64,000 nt of DNA from Pithys albifrons albifrons (Eukaryota > Chordata > Aves > Passeriformes > Thamnophilidae), in contig NC_092467.1 in NCBI RefSeq assembly GCF_047495875.1, forward strand, positions 20,851,066-20,915,065, written 5' to 3'. The position numbers and the translations under genes are program-made. The notes beneath the pieces were generated by a model. It saw only the letters and a program-made list of their open reading frames with translations, did not search any database and was not told the DNA's origin. Of this stretch, positions 26,039 through 39,339 are shown in pieces (position 1 is the stretch's first letter; every line of letters starts with the position of its first letter).

Positions 26039-26163
26039 ATTTATTTGGGGGTCTGTTTGTTTTGTTGTTTGGTTTTTGGGGTCATTTGTTTTTTGGTTTT
26101 TTGTTTTGTTTTGGTTTTTTTGAGGGTGGGACTTGTTTTGGGTATTTTTTGTGAGTTTTTTTA
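26039..26163 (+). repeat. G/T-rich low-complexity block
   Basis: About 125 bp composed almost only of T and G (TTTTG, TTTGG and GGGTTT-like units), with very few A or C. This is degenerate simple sequence. A similar block occurs at 47998-48148, and the complementary A/C-rich type at 51906-51999. Confidence 0.9.
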
Positions 26164-28245
26164 ATAGTTTCAGCATTGTGGATAACTATGAAATACCTTC
26201 CTCTGCTACACTAGTAAACATAATCCTGCTGTTCACTGTCTTAAAAGTTCAGAAGACTTTTGAGAACTGAAGCTCTCAGCATCTATAGAAAATGCTGGTA
26301 GACAAAAATCCCATTCAGTAAAGGCCTAATATTGCTTCTACACAAAATAAAATTGTTGTCTTCTAGAAAGGTGTTCATCACCTGTTTCTTATATTTTAAA
26401 AGGAACCTGCTCTCCTGGTTGGAATTCTTTCTGTCACATTTCTAACAAGGATTAAACTTCATTCTCAGGAAAACATCAGTCCTGTGTTATGATATAGTTC
26501 CACATAAACTGATTTTTTTATGAATCCATGAATATTCTTTAAAGTACACTCAAAGTTCAATCTAATCTAGATGGCATCATCAAATTTTTATACCATTACT
26601 ATAATTACATTTGCACACACAACTCAATTACCAAAGATATGGATCGTTACCTGTACAATTTGATTATGAAATTTAAATCAATATATTTGATATAATTACA
26701 GTTAAGGTTACAGTACATTTTGTCACAAACCACATTATACATTACTGTCTTGTTTTATGCATTTTAATAATTCACTTTAATCCAGTATACTTCAATAAAA
26801 AGGGATATTTTTCTTCTGGAGTAATTTCACTAAATGGGAGGAGATGGGAAAATATATTGTACATTAGCATCTAAAACTAAGCATATTATCTATCCTGCAT
26901 TTTGTTTTAATAATCTACAGGCATATTGTTGTATTTTGGAAACAGAGAAATATAATTGCCTTTCTGTATTATTCGATGTTCATGGAAGCTGATCCACAAG
27001 AGAAAATTTATAGAAGGAAACATATGCAAAGTTAAAGCCAAATAGGGTGCTAAGAGAGAACATGTGCTTTAATATGCTTGTCCAGGTGCCAACGAGTGTT
27101 GGATTTGATTCAAGGCTTGAATTTGAGCAGTTCTCAACTAGCAAATGTTGGACAGTGAGTAATTCGTATGTGTACACTAATTCATGCATGCCCATTCACT
27201 CCCTCTGAAATAGAGTTATTTGGGGGAGATGTAGGAGCAAATCTGTTTAGAAAACACAAACGTACATTTCTAAAACAGATTAAGACCAGAAGCAATTTAA
27301 GAATATACATACTTTATAGTGAAGAAAATTTTCAGTTAAGTTATTCCTATGCAATTTTATTAAAATTAGAATGTTATTTGTGTCAAAGTGTTTCCATATC
27401 TATGCTGGGACAAAGCTGACTACACAGCACCACAAAACTTTTGTATTTTTATTTGTATTTTGTTATCTGGCATAATTTAACTCATAGCAAAACGGTTATT
27501 CACTTACTTCAAAAGAAAACATTAAACATGTATTCGTCTTAAAATTCATCTTCAATACCAAAATGGTTTCTGTAGCAGTATGCTTTTTCTTCTTTATAGA
27601 TCAAATTATTAACAGCAATTTACTGTTAATAAACATTATTAACAAAGACAAGAGTAATGCATATGCTATGTTATTAAATGTAATATATCTCTCTACGATT
27701 GCAACCTCTTGCAACGACTTCATAATCTCTGAAAACTCTCCTTTAAATATTTGTTATTTTTTGATGAACCCTGCTTTGTTGTCTTAACTAAGGTAACAGA
27801 CAAGTGGCAGATTGATCAATGAAAGGCCAGATTTTTTAAAAAAAATCATGTAGCAATACCTACTTGAAAGGCTTCTTTAGTAATTTTAGCACAGCAAAGT
27901 CAATATGGTCCCTGCTTTGGGTGAAAAGCCATAAGATCACAGAAATGCTGCTAAACTCTATAATATAAAGGACACGTTACATGTCCTAACTATTTAATTT
28001 TTTCCATCAATAATTCAATCCAATTAAGAATTATTATTCGAAGTGAAATGAATTGAACAATTTTGCTTTGATTTAGAATTAATGTATGTATGTTCATCCT
28101 ATCAATGTTTGATTTCTTTATTAGATTCTTGATCAAGTCTAGCATTTCTCCCTTCTCCAGGAATTTGCTTTGTCTTTCATCTAAGTGTTAAATCACTACA
28201 ATTTTCAAACTTGTACATTAAATTTCGATGTGATCTCTGTGGGAA
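26164..28245. other. AT-rich unique DNA, no gene recognised
   Basis: About 2 kb of AT-rich sequence with no recognised feature. Confidence 0.55.
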
Positions 28246-28278
28246 AAAACACATACACACAAACAAACAAACACAAAA
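28246..28278 (+). repeat. CA/CAAA simple repeat
   Basis: Short ACAC/ACAAAC run, about 33 bp. Confidence 0.8.
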
Positions 28279-29439
28279 GTCCCCGCTGAATTTTAGCAAT
28301 TTTCTAATATTTATTCAAAAAAAATTTAAATTTCAACTCTAAAGTCACTCTGAACCCAGGATTACCCCTTATTTTTTGTGTTTCAAGTTTCCTTTTTTTT
28401 TCTTACATCTTGATGTTCTGATATTTTTTCTTAACAGTTTTTAGGGTTTGAAATCAACTAAAGCAAGTGAATACGTGTGTACATGCCAGGGATGTTTATC
28501 ACACTCTATAATAGTAAAAAGAGAAAGAAGGGGTATCTTTTGGGGTTTTATCATGGGCAGATACTAGGCTCCACAATTTATTATTTAAATCACATTTCAG
28601 ATTTCACAGTGCACATTAACAAGCCACTCCTCAGGAAGAAATACTCTATTTTTCCTTCAATTTATTAGCATAATTTCAAATTGAGACCTGCAGAAATGTT
28701 CTCTACATTTGTGACTGTAATATCTGATATCTAAGTAGAGATAAAATACAGTCTTATTTCTGGGAATGGATTTTCTTGTCTTTATTGAAAGATGACTTCA
28801 CAACAGAAATTAATTGAATTTTTAAGAACTTGTCATAATTCCACTTTTTGTATGTCTATTTAGTAAACATGAAATAAAAAGGATGACTGAAACTTATTTA
28901 AAAAAATTTTAAGTGGGAATATTGGAGAAAAGAAAAAAAAGTGTTCCAGCTTATCAGCTCCATGTCTATGTATTAAGTCTTTAGTGTTTCCTCTTTTGTC
29001 TGTGGTCTATTTCACATTAGCGTCAGAGAACATAGTACACCACAGAGTGTTTCTGTGTTTATCTCAGGTTGTATCTCAGTGAGTCTAAAGCTATTCAGTC
29101 ACAACTTTAACCATCAAGGTCTTTTAATGAAAAAATACACATTTCTAGAGTTACAGCTACCTGTGGCTCAAATTGGATTTCTATGCTCTATCCGAGTGTA
29201 CTTCCTATTTGAACCATATAAATTGTGACAAGTATTTTTCTAGCTGAAAAATCACTGCCTTTATTGGGAACATTAATGGTATGTGCTACATGAAATGTAT
29301 GAGGACAGTTCCATTGAAATGAAAGTCATCTTGCTTGGCAGATAAATTTCAGATGTTACATACCTTTTTACTTCAGTAAAAGGAGGAAAGTCCTACTCCC
29401 TAAGCCATTGCCTTAAAACAGCTCTCTAAATTATTCACT
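28279..29439. other. AT-rich unique DNA, no gene recognised
   Basis: Nothing recognised beyond short A and T runs. Confidence 0.5.
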
Positions 29440-29900
29440 ATGATACAGAGCAACAATAGAGAGGCAATGCCAGCTATGTCCTGTCCAGGTTAACTGCCAG
29501 CAGTTGAGGTATAAGATGTTACTGCCAATAGAATCTGATCATTGTCGTTCTGAAGAAGTTTACTGCTCTCACCATTAGTGGTGGAGGGGATTCTGCTGTT
29601 TAAACAGTTCTATCAGATGGTCTGAGTTAACAGGACTTTCCTCTTAACATATGTAGGAGTGTTCACAAAAACAACTTTGCCGATGATTTGTGCCAACATC
29701 CAGCTGCTGGGTGGCAATGAGCAATCGGAGGTCAGTAGAGAGGATGTGATATCTCAAGCCAGAACGCCCAGATAAGGAGGAGAATATTACACTACAAAGA
29801 TCACACATCATTCAGTTGAGGCCCTTCCTGCATCAGGCTTCAACAGGTAGATCCATTGTGCTGAAGTACCTTAGGCCAGAGTTTTGCTTGTACAAAGTTT
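29440..29900. other. Complex, less AT-rich block, unassigned
   Basis: Sequence complexity and G+C are higher than in the flanks, and homopolymers are absent. It does not match the CR1, MIR or LTR patterns I know, and all frames are closed by stops. It may be a decayed ancient transposon or a conserved noncoding element. Confidence 0.25.
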
Positions 29901-30026
29901 GGACATTATCGGTTTCCAAACACATGAAAAAACTAGGTCATGACTATCAGCATGTAGCTTAGCTTTATTGTCTGACTCTTAGTGACTTCACTGATGTTTC
30001 AAAAACTAGAAAAGGGAAAGGGATGA

Positions 30027-30070
30027 TTATATATCTATATATTTATATCTATATCTATATACATGTATAT
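30027..30070 (+). repeat. TATATC-type microsatellite
   Basis: Imperfect TATATC/TATA repeat of about 44 bp, running into 'acatgtatatgcacatgcat'. Confidence 0.9.
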
Positions 30071-33000
30071 GCACATGCATTTTTAAATTACATTTTAAGA
30101 AAAAGAAAAAAAGTCCCAAGATCTATGCTTCAGTTTAAGATAAACACAGTGGTCTAAATAAAAGTAATTTCTCTAATCTGAACTTCTACAGTCAAACAAA
30201 TAGGAACCTCAACTTTGTTGAAATTTTCCTCTGCATATAGTAAATAATAATATTTTAATGATTCAATGATATGTTTTTCTTATGTTAAGCTCTCTCCATA
30301 TATTGATGAATGCTAATCTATTTTTTCTTAAGATCAGCTTGAACCAGTTGATTCAAGTGATGTAGATAAGAGCTATGCAATAATCCAGAAAGCCTGGTAA
30401 CAGTCCTTGTTTTATATCTTGGAATCAACTTTAATTGAAGAAGTAAGGTACTGATCCTCAGCTGGTGTATAGTGACATTATTTTTAATGGAGCTATGACA
30501 GTTTTGACCTGTTTGATATTTGATCCTGTGACTGTTCCTTGTTTGTTTCTCACTAGGATTATTCTCTTTCACTGTTAGTGAAATGTTTCCTTCTTCATTT
30601 CCTGAATAAGAATGTCAGCTGGCTGAAAAAAGATCCCTCAACTATACATGTATTAACAACCTAATTATCCCCTATGCCCATTGACACTGACTCAGTACAG
30701 ATTCATTATTTTAAGAGTTGAGAAGCTGATCATGAGGATTTCTAATATTTGATAGGCTTTTAAATAAACACCTAAACTTGGACTTTGAGTTTATGAATCA
30801 TACCAGTTTTGTAGAGCTTGCATATTTAAGTTGTATAAAATAAATGAATCACAATTCCTTTATTCATTGTCAAGCAGGAAAAAAAACTGGGGTTTAGCAC
30901 TCTGCAAAATGGCTTAAGAATTTTCTCAGTTAAACTAAATAAGTAGTTAATTTTTTAGGGTTTTTTTCCACAGAAATATGTTTTACCTTTAAATAGCTAC
31001 ATGATTTACTGAAGGAATGATTATAGTAAAGCACACAAAGTAAAAGGTGTCCTCTTTAGCTGTATGTCCAATCATTATGAAAACTCCAGAACTCTTGACA
31101 GAATTTCATTATTCCACTTATTACAACACTGCATTTCATACAAGTTAATAATTTGCCATCAGAAATTTGATAGGTTATGGAAATCACACTTTTACCAGGC
31201 TTTATCTGTTTAGCAAAGCTGCTGATGTTTTCTGTGGAATGAACACTCCTAATGATAAGCGTTTCTTTTTAAATTCTCTGTCCTTGGCTGTCTATTGAAG
31301 CAACAGCTTTTGAAACTGTATGAAGGATTAACTTCAATATGAAACAGTCCATACAGAGTTAAATATAGGTTCTAGTGGGATTCTTTGATTATGGAGTATG
31401 GTCAAGTATGGGGTGATATAGTAATCAAATTCAAAATCTTTGCAAATTATAGAATGATTAAATTGTGAAGGAAGCAGAAGTTCCCAAATGAAATGTTTAC
31501 CTCCATAATGTTGATAGGACAGTTTCCAAGTGACTAAAACCTCAGCATGTCCATCCTGTTGTCTTAGTGAAAACCCCATCTAAAAGAATTTCTCATATAA
31601 TGTATTAATATGATCCAGATCTATTTCCCCTTTGAATTTGACGGTAAAAGACTTTTATTTTTTGATGTACTCAGCATTCTCTAAAACCAGATAACAGAAC
31701 CTTTTTGCTCAAGAATAACTAACCTTATGAAGTCTACATATCATAGATGTCTAGCTAGATATTTTTAAAACTACCTCTACAACTTTACTTGCCTGACATT
31801 CAAGTGTACTTTGTCTACAAGACTACGTGACCCTTTTGCACAAACTTTGCAATGCGATATACAGAAAATTCCACTTCATCTCCCATTTCTATACTGAGAG
31901 TAAAAGAACATGTTTAAATGGAGAGGACAGGTGAACTTTGGACTGAAATTTGATTTTGTAAAAAACTAGTAGATGATCTATTTATAGAAATATTTCCATG
32001 ATTATTGTTATTGCTATTACAGCTACTGTTAGTTTTACTATTTAATTACAGGAAAACTAGACTTCTAAAAATCTAGACAGAGAATGCATGATCTGCCAAT
32101 TGATTGAAGTGATCGTCATAGTAATATAATTTTCCTTAATTCTGGATGTAAATGTTTAAAATGCTTTTGATAGTAGAGAATGCTTAGTTTTCAGGTTCCA
32201 TTATTTTTTGGATCTGTTGTTCATTTTGTGCCAATGACTGTATATAGCTTGCAGTCCAAAATGCAAAATTTATTACTTGGACTGTGATTCTACAGGTGAA
32301 TTCACACAGGAAGATCACCCTCATCTCAAGCCTCTGCATTTGTGTTAATGAGCATATGCATGTGTTGCAGTGTATAAATGGGCTGATGACTGAGGCTGCT
32401 TTTAATAGTTATTGTGAAATATCTTTTATTGTCTTTATTTCATATTTTTCAGCTTCAAAAAGTTCACAGTATGGCAAATGCTTCTGCTTAAAAATATCTT
32501 CCTTTGGAGGAAATAAGCATTTTATTTTACCACTTTTTAAGCTTTCTAGTATATTTTGGGAAAGAAAAGATTTAGTGTATGAACATCTGGCTTTGAATGC
32601 AGCATGTATTTATAAACTGTAACACAAATCAGATCTTTCCGATATGATATTTCACCTGACTCACTTGCAACAAATTCTACAAAAGGGATCAAACTACTTC
32701 CTTATGTTCTCGAAGATTGTTATCTTAAATACAATAATCAAAATATGGTTTAAAAAATCACAGCTAGAAGTGTATGATGTTACCATTACAAGTACTCTCA
32801 ATGAACTTTCTCTTACAGTTTTAACATATTTAAGTTTGCCTCCTTGTTTTAAGTATTTGGGAAAAACACTGAATCTGTCATGGAATTGTTTGCATTAATT
32901 TTATGACAATTAAGACAAAAATGAATATAAGATCTACCTGAACAAAAGAGGAGACTGTGTTACAAGCAGCCTCAACCCTGAAAGGTGATCCCTCTGGTCA

Positions 33001-35219
33001 GACCTGCTGGTCTGAGTTTGACCTTGCTTACTCAGAGCAAATCTTCACACAAGTGACGAAAGGCATTCCCAATGAACACTTTTTTGGAATAAAGTCTAAA
33101 ACAGCATCTTCATTCTTTACTGTGTCATTTACATGCTGACACTTCCCTGAATTTATCCTTGTGTGATGTTTTTTACAGTGCATATCGTATTTGATTTATT
33201 AAGTTGTATGAACAGGTGCTGACAAGAAATTTGAAACATCTATTACATTCAAAGAGAAGGTTGTTATGTTTGGGTGTTCATTTTAATATAGGCTGATTAT
33301 AAATTCCACTGACATGGTCAGTGAAACTTCTACTCATTCCAACATGGCTTTCTAGTATCTTAGTTTCTTTTCCTACAGTATACATAGACCTTAAATGTGT
33401 AGAACACCCTCCTTCACATGTTTGGGCTTGTTATGCCATCTAATTTTATGTTAGGAGATAGAAAGGAGAATCTAACTCTTTACCTGTAGTATCAGCATCC
33501 TGGGAATATGATATGAGCTACATCATCAGTGGTTGACTCTTAAAGAAAACTACACTTGAAAAATTTGTCCCTTTCAGAAGAAGAAACTATTGAGCATTGA
33601 GACTGCAGCTGACAGAGGACTTCAGAAAGTTTTCCATAAATATATATTCATTCCAGAAATATATATACCTTCTTGATTCTTATGCCAGCTTCAGTCTAAG
33701 CTTTAAGAAGCCTAAAGAATTCCTTTAAAAAGTGGCACTAAAATTATAACTGGACTTTCAAAGACAATTTTAGAAGTATTTTTTCAGCAATTTTCATGGA
33801 ACTACAGTTAAAAACTGCATTATTTCTACTAGGAATATACTAACATATAAAGAAAGCAAAACACTATTTGAAGAGCAAATCTATATTAACTGAAACAGAA
33901 ACTTATAAAATATATCAAGGATAAAGTTTCACTGTACCTTTTTCTGGGGATCAAATCAAGAAATGTGGCCTTAGGATTAAAACTCTGGAAAAGCAAAAAA
34001 TATGAAGTATGTAACCTATAGGTAATGTACTGCAAGAAGATATTTTAATAGCACCAAATGTGAAAAAGTTTGTCAGCTTCTAGAAAGTAACAATCCGTAT
34101 CTACTATACGGTGCTCACTTTTCAGCTTTAACCGCTCTAAATGCCAGTACTATACCCTATATTTTGTGATTTTTGGCAATATGAGTACTCTATTCTGGAC
34201 AGAATTATTTTAAGACTTTATCTGAAAACATGTCTAGGTTCCTATACTTTGAGTTAATATTGTATTTTTAGAAATGTCTTTGGGTATGCTCTATACCAAT
34301 ATAAGTAAACCAGTGATTTGTTCGGAAACATCTGATAAGATACTTTAGACTTCTGTCTCTTTGCCAGTCAAAAAATTATATTTTAACTAATCTCCATCTC
34401 TTTTTTTTTTTAACCAGCTCTTTCATATTTGCTTGCCTTTCATTGAACAAATGCAAGTGCCTCCTTTTCTGTCCTAGTATAGCTTTGCACATAACCAAAA
34501 CATTTTAAGTCCTTCCACAGTCAAAAATCCCTACAAAATTTAAGTTTTATCCAACATTCTTTTATAGGATCACAGGCAATTCTCTAAGATCTATTGATCC
34601 TTTCTCCTGCTTTGACTGCAGCCTTAATGCCCCTTATTAGCTCCCAGAACTGAAGGTGGAAGTACTAGGAAGTTCAGCTCTTCATTCTTTCATAACTTTG
34701 AGCTCCAAGGGAAAAAAGTGGAAAGCAAGTATGAACAGGAATGCCTTCTTGGTTCTCTTTTCCCTTAAAACTATTTTTTTTTTTTACCTCTCAGTATCTG
34801 CCTGCATTCAAGTTTCTTCTGAAGCCCTTACTGACAATTTTTCATGGATCTTTTGAGAGGAGAAAAATAGTTCTTTTCCTTTTCTGAACCATTTTTAGTG
34901 GAGACTCGAAGTAATCTCTCTCAGTGAAGAAAACAGGTCTCCTCATATTGTTATCCCCACAAGGCACTTAGAGAAGCTAAGACAAACACAAAATGGATGG
35001 AATGTGCAGAGGAACACATTAAATTGCTGAAAGCCAGTGGCAGATACTTTGGAAAGGGGTCACCATGGCATTTGCAGCCTCTTATGGTCATACCAGATTT
35101 TGTATAGTTTTTTTACTGGCCAGGCCTTCATAACATATCAGACCTCATTAGGGCAATTTGCTCATGTCAATTCCTGTTACAAAAATGGTGGGCACATGGA
35201 TGGAGCACTGTAATAGCAG
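30071..35219. other. AT-rich unique DNA, no gene recognised
   Basis: About 5 kb without a recognisable gene or repeat. Open frames reach at most 112 codons (32284-32622, plus), with no domain, splice signal or retroelement similarity. Confidence 0.55.
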
Positions 35220-35700
35220 CCTGTCTCAGAGGCTGTGCTGAACTGTTCTGTGATGTGCCTTGGATTTTATAAATAATTGAAAACAGTAAGTGGCAGGAGA
35301 GCTAGCAGCAGGAAGCACACAACTCACTGTAGTCTGTGTGTGAGCAGCTCCCCTGGACTAAATAAAATCAATAATCACCAGCCAGCCTTTCTTGGGTACT
35401 ATAAAAGCTAAAGATCCCATATTGCCTTTTATAAGTGAAAACCAAGTAATTGACAGCAGTGACAGCTGCTGAGAGCATACCACTCACTGCCAGTACTCTA
35501 TGCCTCTTTCCTTTCCCTCCACCAACAGAGACAACAGATATATTGCAAACAAAAATGACTGTCATTGCTGTCGTACAAAAAGAAAGAACTCACTTGTTGC
35601 CTTATAATTGGAAATGAAAAAATGGAAGCACTGCCAGCAAAATGTTGTTAATGAGGCACTCTATGGGCTCTGATTTCAAAAGCTAAAATTTGCTTAAATC
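35220..35700. promoter_or_regulatory. Candidate conserved noncoding element
   Basis: Complex, homopolymer-poor sequence with clustered motifs typical of developmental enhancers. Examples are the homeodomain-type TAATTG cores near 35447 (as AGTAATTGACAG) and in 'ttataattgg' near 35604, TGACAG TALE-type sites and the E-box-like CAGCTG near 35463. No frame stays open. This is a judgement on texture only: conservation was not measured, and short motifs like these also occur by chance. Confidence 0.25.
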
Positions 35701-36529
35701 AAAATAATAAGGAAGAATTCTCCAGGATACTACTGAGAATTCAGACAGCTCTTGATGTGTCCCCTCTATTCCCATCTAGTTCTATACATTCCCCACCACC
35801 ACCAACTGGGGATAATAATAGGAAGGAAATGTACTACCTGACTCAGTGTATTGCTGTGAAATTATTAATCAGTCAATGTTTGCGAAGTACAAGAAAAAAT
35901 GAAATGTTACACACAAGTGTTAAATATTATCTTTTCACAGACTCATTCTCCCCCTCCAGCCTTTCAGCCTACTCTCACTCCCTTTTTTTGTAGTATTACA
36001 ATATACTTTGGAGTGTATAATTCCAGCATACCTAAACAGCATACCAGGATTCCAGTCTGCAGAGTGGGCTTGCTTTCAGGAGACAAGGTCCATTCTGTGA
36101 AATGTGTCTGAAAAGATTTTTACAGTAATTTCTTATAGAGAACCCTGAATAAACTATTCCCTTACCAAGTTTTCTTTCTCATTAGCCTAAAATTACTCTG
36201 AACAATATCTGAGACAGCAGCTAACCTACTTCATACTGAAGCATTGACTCAAGACTACCTAAGTGCCTGGCTTTGTACCTGCATGCATTCCATGCTGACA
36301 GACTGCTTTTCTGCTGTTGAATAAGCAAAATAAAAACTGCATTCAATCTGGAGCCTTCCCAAGGCTTACTGGTGCCCTAGGATACACATGGGAAATCTTT
36401 GCTTTTTACAGGCCATTCGTACTCCTTTCATGATGAGAAGAGTTGACAATCCCTTCCCTTGAAAAGAGAGAACTGAAAATCTTCACTTCTCTGAAAGAGT
36501 AGCTTGAAATCCCTATTTTAAAAGACATT
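35701..36529. other. Unique DNA, no gene recognised
   Basis: Nothing recognised. Small overlapping open frames at 35757-36111 look like chance frames in C/T-rich sequence. Confidence 0.5.
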
Positions 36530-36840
36530 CTGAGACGCCCAGTGACTTCCTATTTCTACCTATCACCCCATTTTCCTGTTCAGACCCTTCTTCTGTTGAC
36601 TGGAAGCTGAAGAGAGCTGAGAGAGAACCGCACCTTCAGCCGCTTCCCAGAGCACACAGGAAAGCACAATTCTGCTAAGTGCCGGGAGGAGTGAGCCACA
36701 GCGGGTGAGAGCACCATGCAGGGCAGAGCTGAAGGACGGCATGGGTGACAAAGGGTACTTTGCAAAGCAGGTAGTGCAGAGAGGCAGCAAGAAGGGCTAA
36801 GGTCTCACTTAGCCTCCAGCCAGCAAATTCTAGACTCAAG
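36530..36840. other. G+C-richer island of unknown origin
   Basis: This is among the most G+C-rich stretches of comparable length in the window, with several CpGs (for example near 36534, 36628, 36643, 36682 and 36738). Three frames on the minus strand are open over 36563-36875, which reflects base composition more than coding. No splice sites, poly(A) tail or known repeat consensus were recognised. It could be an old LTR fragment, a CpG-poor promoter remnant or a noncoding exon. Confidence 0.3.
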
Positions 36841-37589
36841 CTTAGTCTAGGTAAAACTGCACTGATATAAATCATGCATGTTGATAGTTCTGAGTTACAG
36901 GGATGTCTTGAATTAAAAATATATCATAAATATCCAAGTAAATTTGGGAGCAGTTCATTTCTCCCAAATGTCAGCTTCAATTAAACCTATAACACATTTT
37001 GTCCCCAAAGGTTTTGCAAAGAGCTGGTTCATAAGAGAAAAGGCATGAGAAGACCTCTAAGAGAACTCCCAAAAATGCAATCTTTTCAGACAGTATAATT
37101 TTCATTTTAAAACATGATAAAATTTAAAATTGTCAACTGTTGCAAAATATGTTGACTTTATTTATCAATGTATTTTTTATCTAATTTTAGATGTATGGGG
37201 TATCTGATTCTAAAGGTCCCCCTTCTATCTCCTTTTCAAATTACACAACCCAAACAATAGACTCTGCTGAAATGTACCTGCTTAACTGGGTATTTCAACA
37301 GCTAAACAAAACATTTCTGCACTACCACAGTTTAATATGTAGCAAATTCTTCTTTTGCCATCTTCTATATTATTGTTATGAGGATGTGGTTTTGCTTTAA
37401 ATGAATAGATCATAATTTCACAGCCATCTGTGCTATGAGTGACATAGAGTCTATGTTAGTTACCTATTAGAAAAATCAAATTTCCTACATAATTTGAGAT
37501 AGATTAAAGAGACTCCATCAGTCATCATCCAGTTGCTCCTTTCTCATTTCTCTAAGGCATATGTTTAAGGTGTATAGAATTGGTGGAGG
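36841..37589. other. AT-rich unique DNA, no gene recognised
   Basis: Nothing recognised. Confidence 0.5.
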
Positions 37590-37632
37590 TTTCTTTCTTT
37601 TACTTTTTTTTTTCATTTTCTTTTTTTTTTCT
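37590..37632 (+). repeat. Polypyrimidine (T-rich) tract
   Basis: About 43 bases almost only T and C, ending before 'ttaactaag'. It resembles a branch and pyrimidine tract, but the sequence after the AG has no exon-like frame or donor. Confidence 0.8.
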
Positions 37633-39339
37633 TAACTAAGTCTTTAAGTTCAGTCCAAACCAGCATTTAATTTTATGGATCTTAGGTGCTTTCTGCACCT
37701 TGGGAAAAGCAGGATATCAGGACCGTTATACCCCTGTGTGATGGACAATGCCAGGTTCTGCAAATCTCTCAGTGATTGACAAGGGTTGAACTTTTAAAGT
37801 TCTCAGACCTCAACTGAAAGATGACTTTTTTTGTCAGACTTTTATCTCAGGATGGCAATTTTGGTTGGTGAGCCATTCAACAGTAAGGGAACAGCTCTGG
37901 TAAAAGAGCTGAGGTAGTGCCCTTTCAAATGTATCATGTCCAAAGACTAAGCACACTGATACTAGTTTAGTCAAATCTGCTAAATTTATTCTATGTTCAG
38001 TGACTTCACATCCAAATAAATACACATATTTACAGAAGTAGAAGAAACAGACATGAAGTACCCACATACCTCGAAAAAGTTAAGTAGTAGCAGCAGAATA
38101 TTTATGTCATCTTTTAGGACTTTTTTTGCATATAATACATGCAGCCTGAGGCAGGGCCTCATAATCTTCATTGTAGTTTTATCCTGCCTTTTCCAAAATT
38201 TAGTAGGTATTACTGGGGTAAAGTATTAATTCTTTTACTCTGTCTAAAGGAGAATAGTATATATTTCCTAATAGAGAAACTTTATTCCCCATATATGATT
38301 ATTCAGTGCAAATTAAAGACTTTGGCAGAAAAATCAATGATTCATTATTATCCAATTTTGATTTTTCATTACACTGTAAACAAAATGGTTTAAAAACAAA
38401 GTTTATTTGCTTTTTACATATTTCATTTTTTTCCCTTTCAAACTCTGAATAGCCACTACTATAGAAGCAGTTGTGGAATACAAAGAGCTTTGATGTGAGT
38501 TTCCCTTAGATGGCACAACAGTCTGTTAGCTTTCATGAAATCTGCACACAGGTGAGGAGGAAGTGGTACTTAAGGTGAAACATCTTATTTTATTATAATT
38601 ATATCATGAAATATTTTTCACTATCTGTAAGGCAGAACCAAGCTGTTTGATAATGCATCTGCCCAATGCATGGACTCTCTCAATGAGTATAATAGAAATT
38701 ACTCAAATACGTGAGAAATATACGTAATAATTTTTAGGGATTTGTAAATTTCTGAGAGTGTGCAGATATAAATTCATTGAGAACTGAGTAATTCTTGCTG
38801 CACAAACTTGTTGGTTACCAGCCTGGGCAATTATTTTGGAAAATTACCAGTGGCAGTTTTCAATGGACATCCAGCTCAGGAACTTGGGAAAGCTGGGAGA
38901 AGTAACAGAAAAGGATTAAGCCTTCTGTACTCATCAATTTTCTGTATTCCTCCCTGAACATCTATTATTGGTTGCTGCTTAGGAGATAATATTCAGCAAG
39001 ATGGAACCTTTGGTCTGACACAGTGTGGTTCTTCCTACATTTTTATGTGCTTGATAACAGTATGATCTGTCACTGTGGAGCTACATAAAACTCCTCTGTG
39101 GATTTTTGTTCATTTAAAAGACAACTGAGGGGGGAAATTGAGGAAAAATCTTTCACTCTCGTTTGCTGTCTTTTCAGAACATAAGCTCCTGCTATGAAAG
39201 AGCTAGGCAGCTTCTTTCTCAGAAGAATTGTACGCAGCCTCATTTCAGCACAGCAGCCAGCACCTGCACACTCGCTGGTTCCAAAAGTCAGCTTGGAGTG
39301 AGTAAAGTAATGGCCGTGCTGCAGCCTGAGTGACAAGGA
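37633..39339. other. AT-rich unique DNA, no gene recognised
   Basis: No gene recognised. A minus-strand frame of 88 codons at 39070-39336 is without domain or splice support. Confidence 0.5.
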
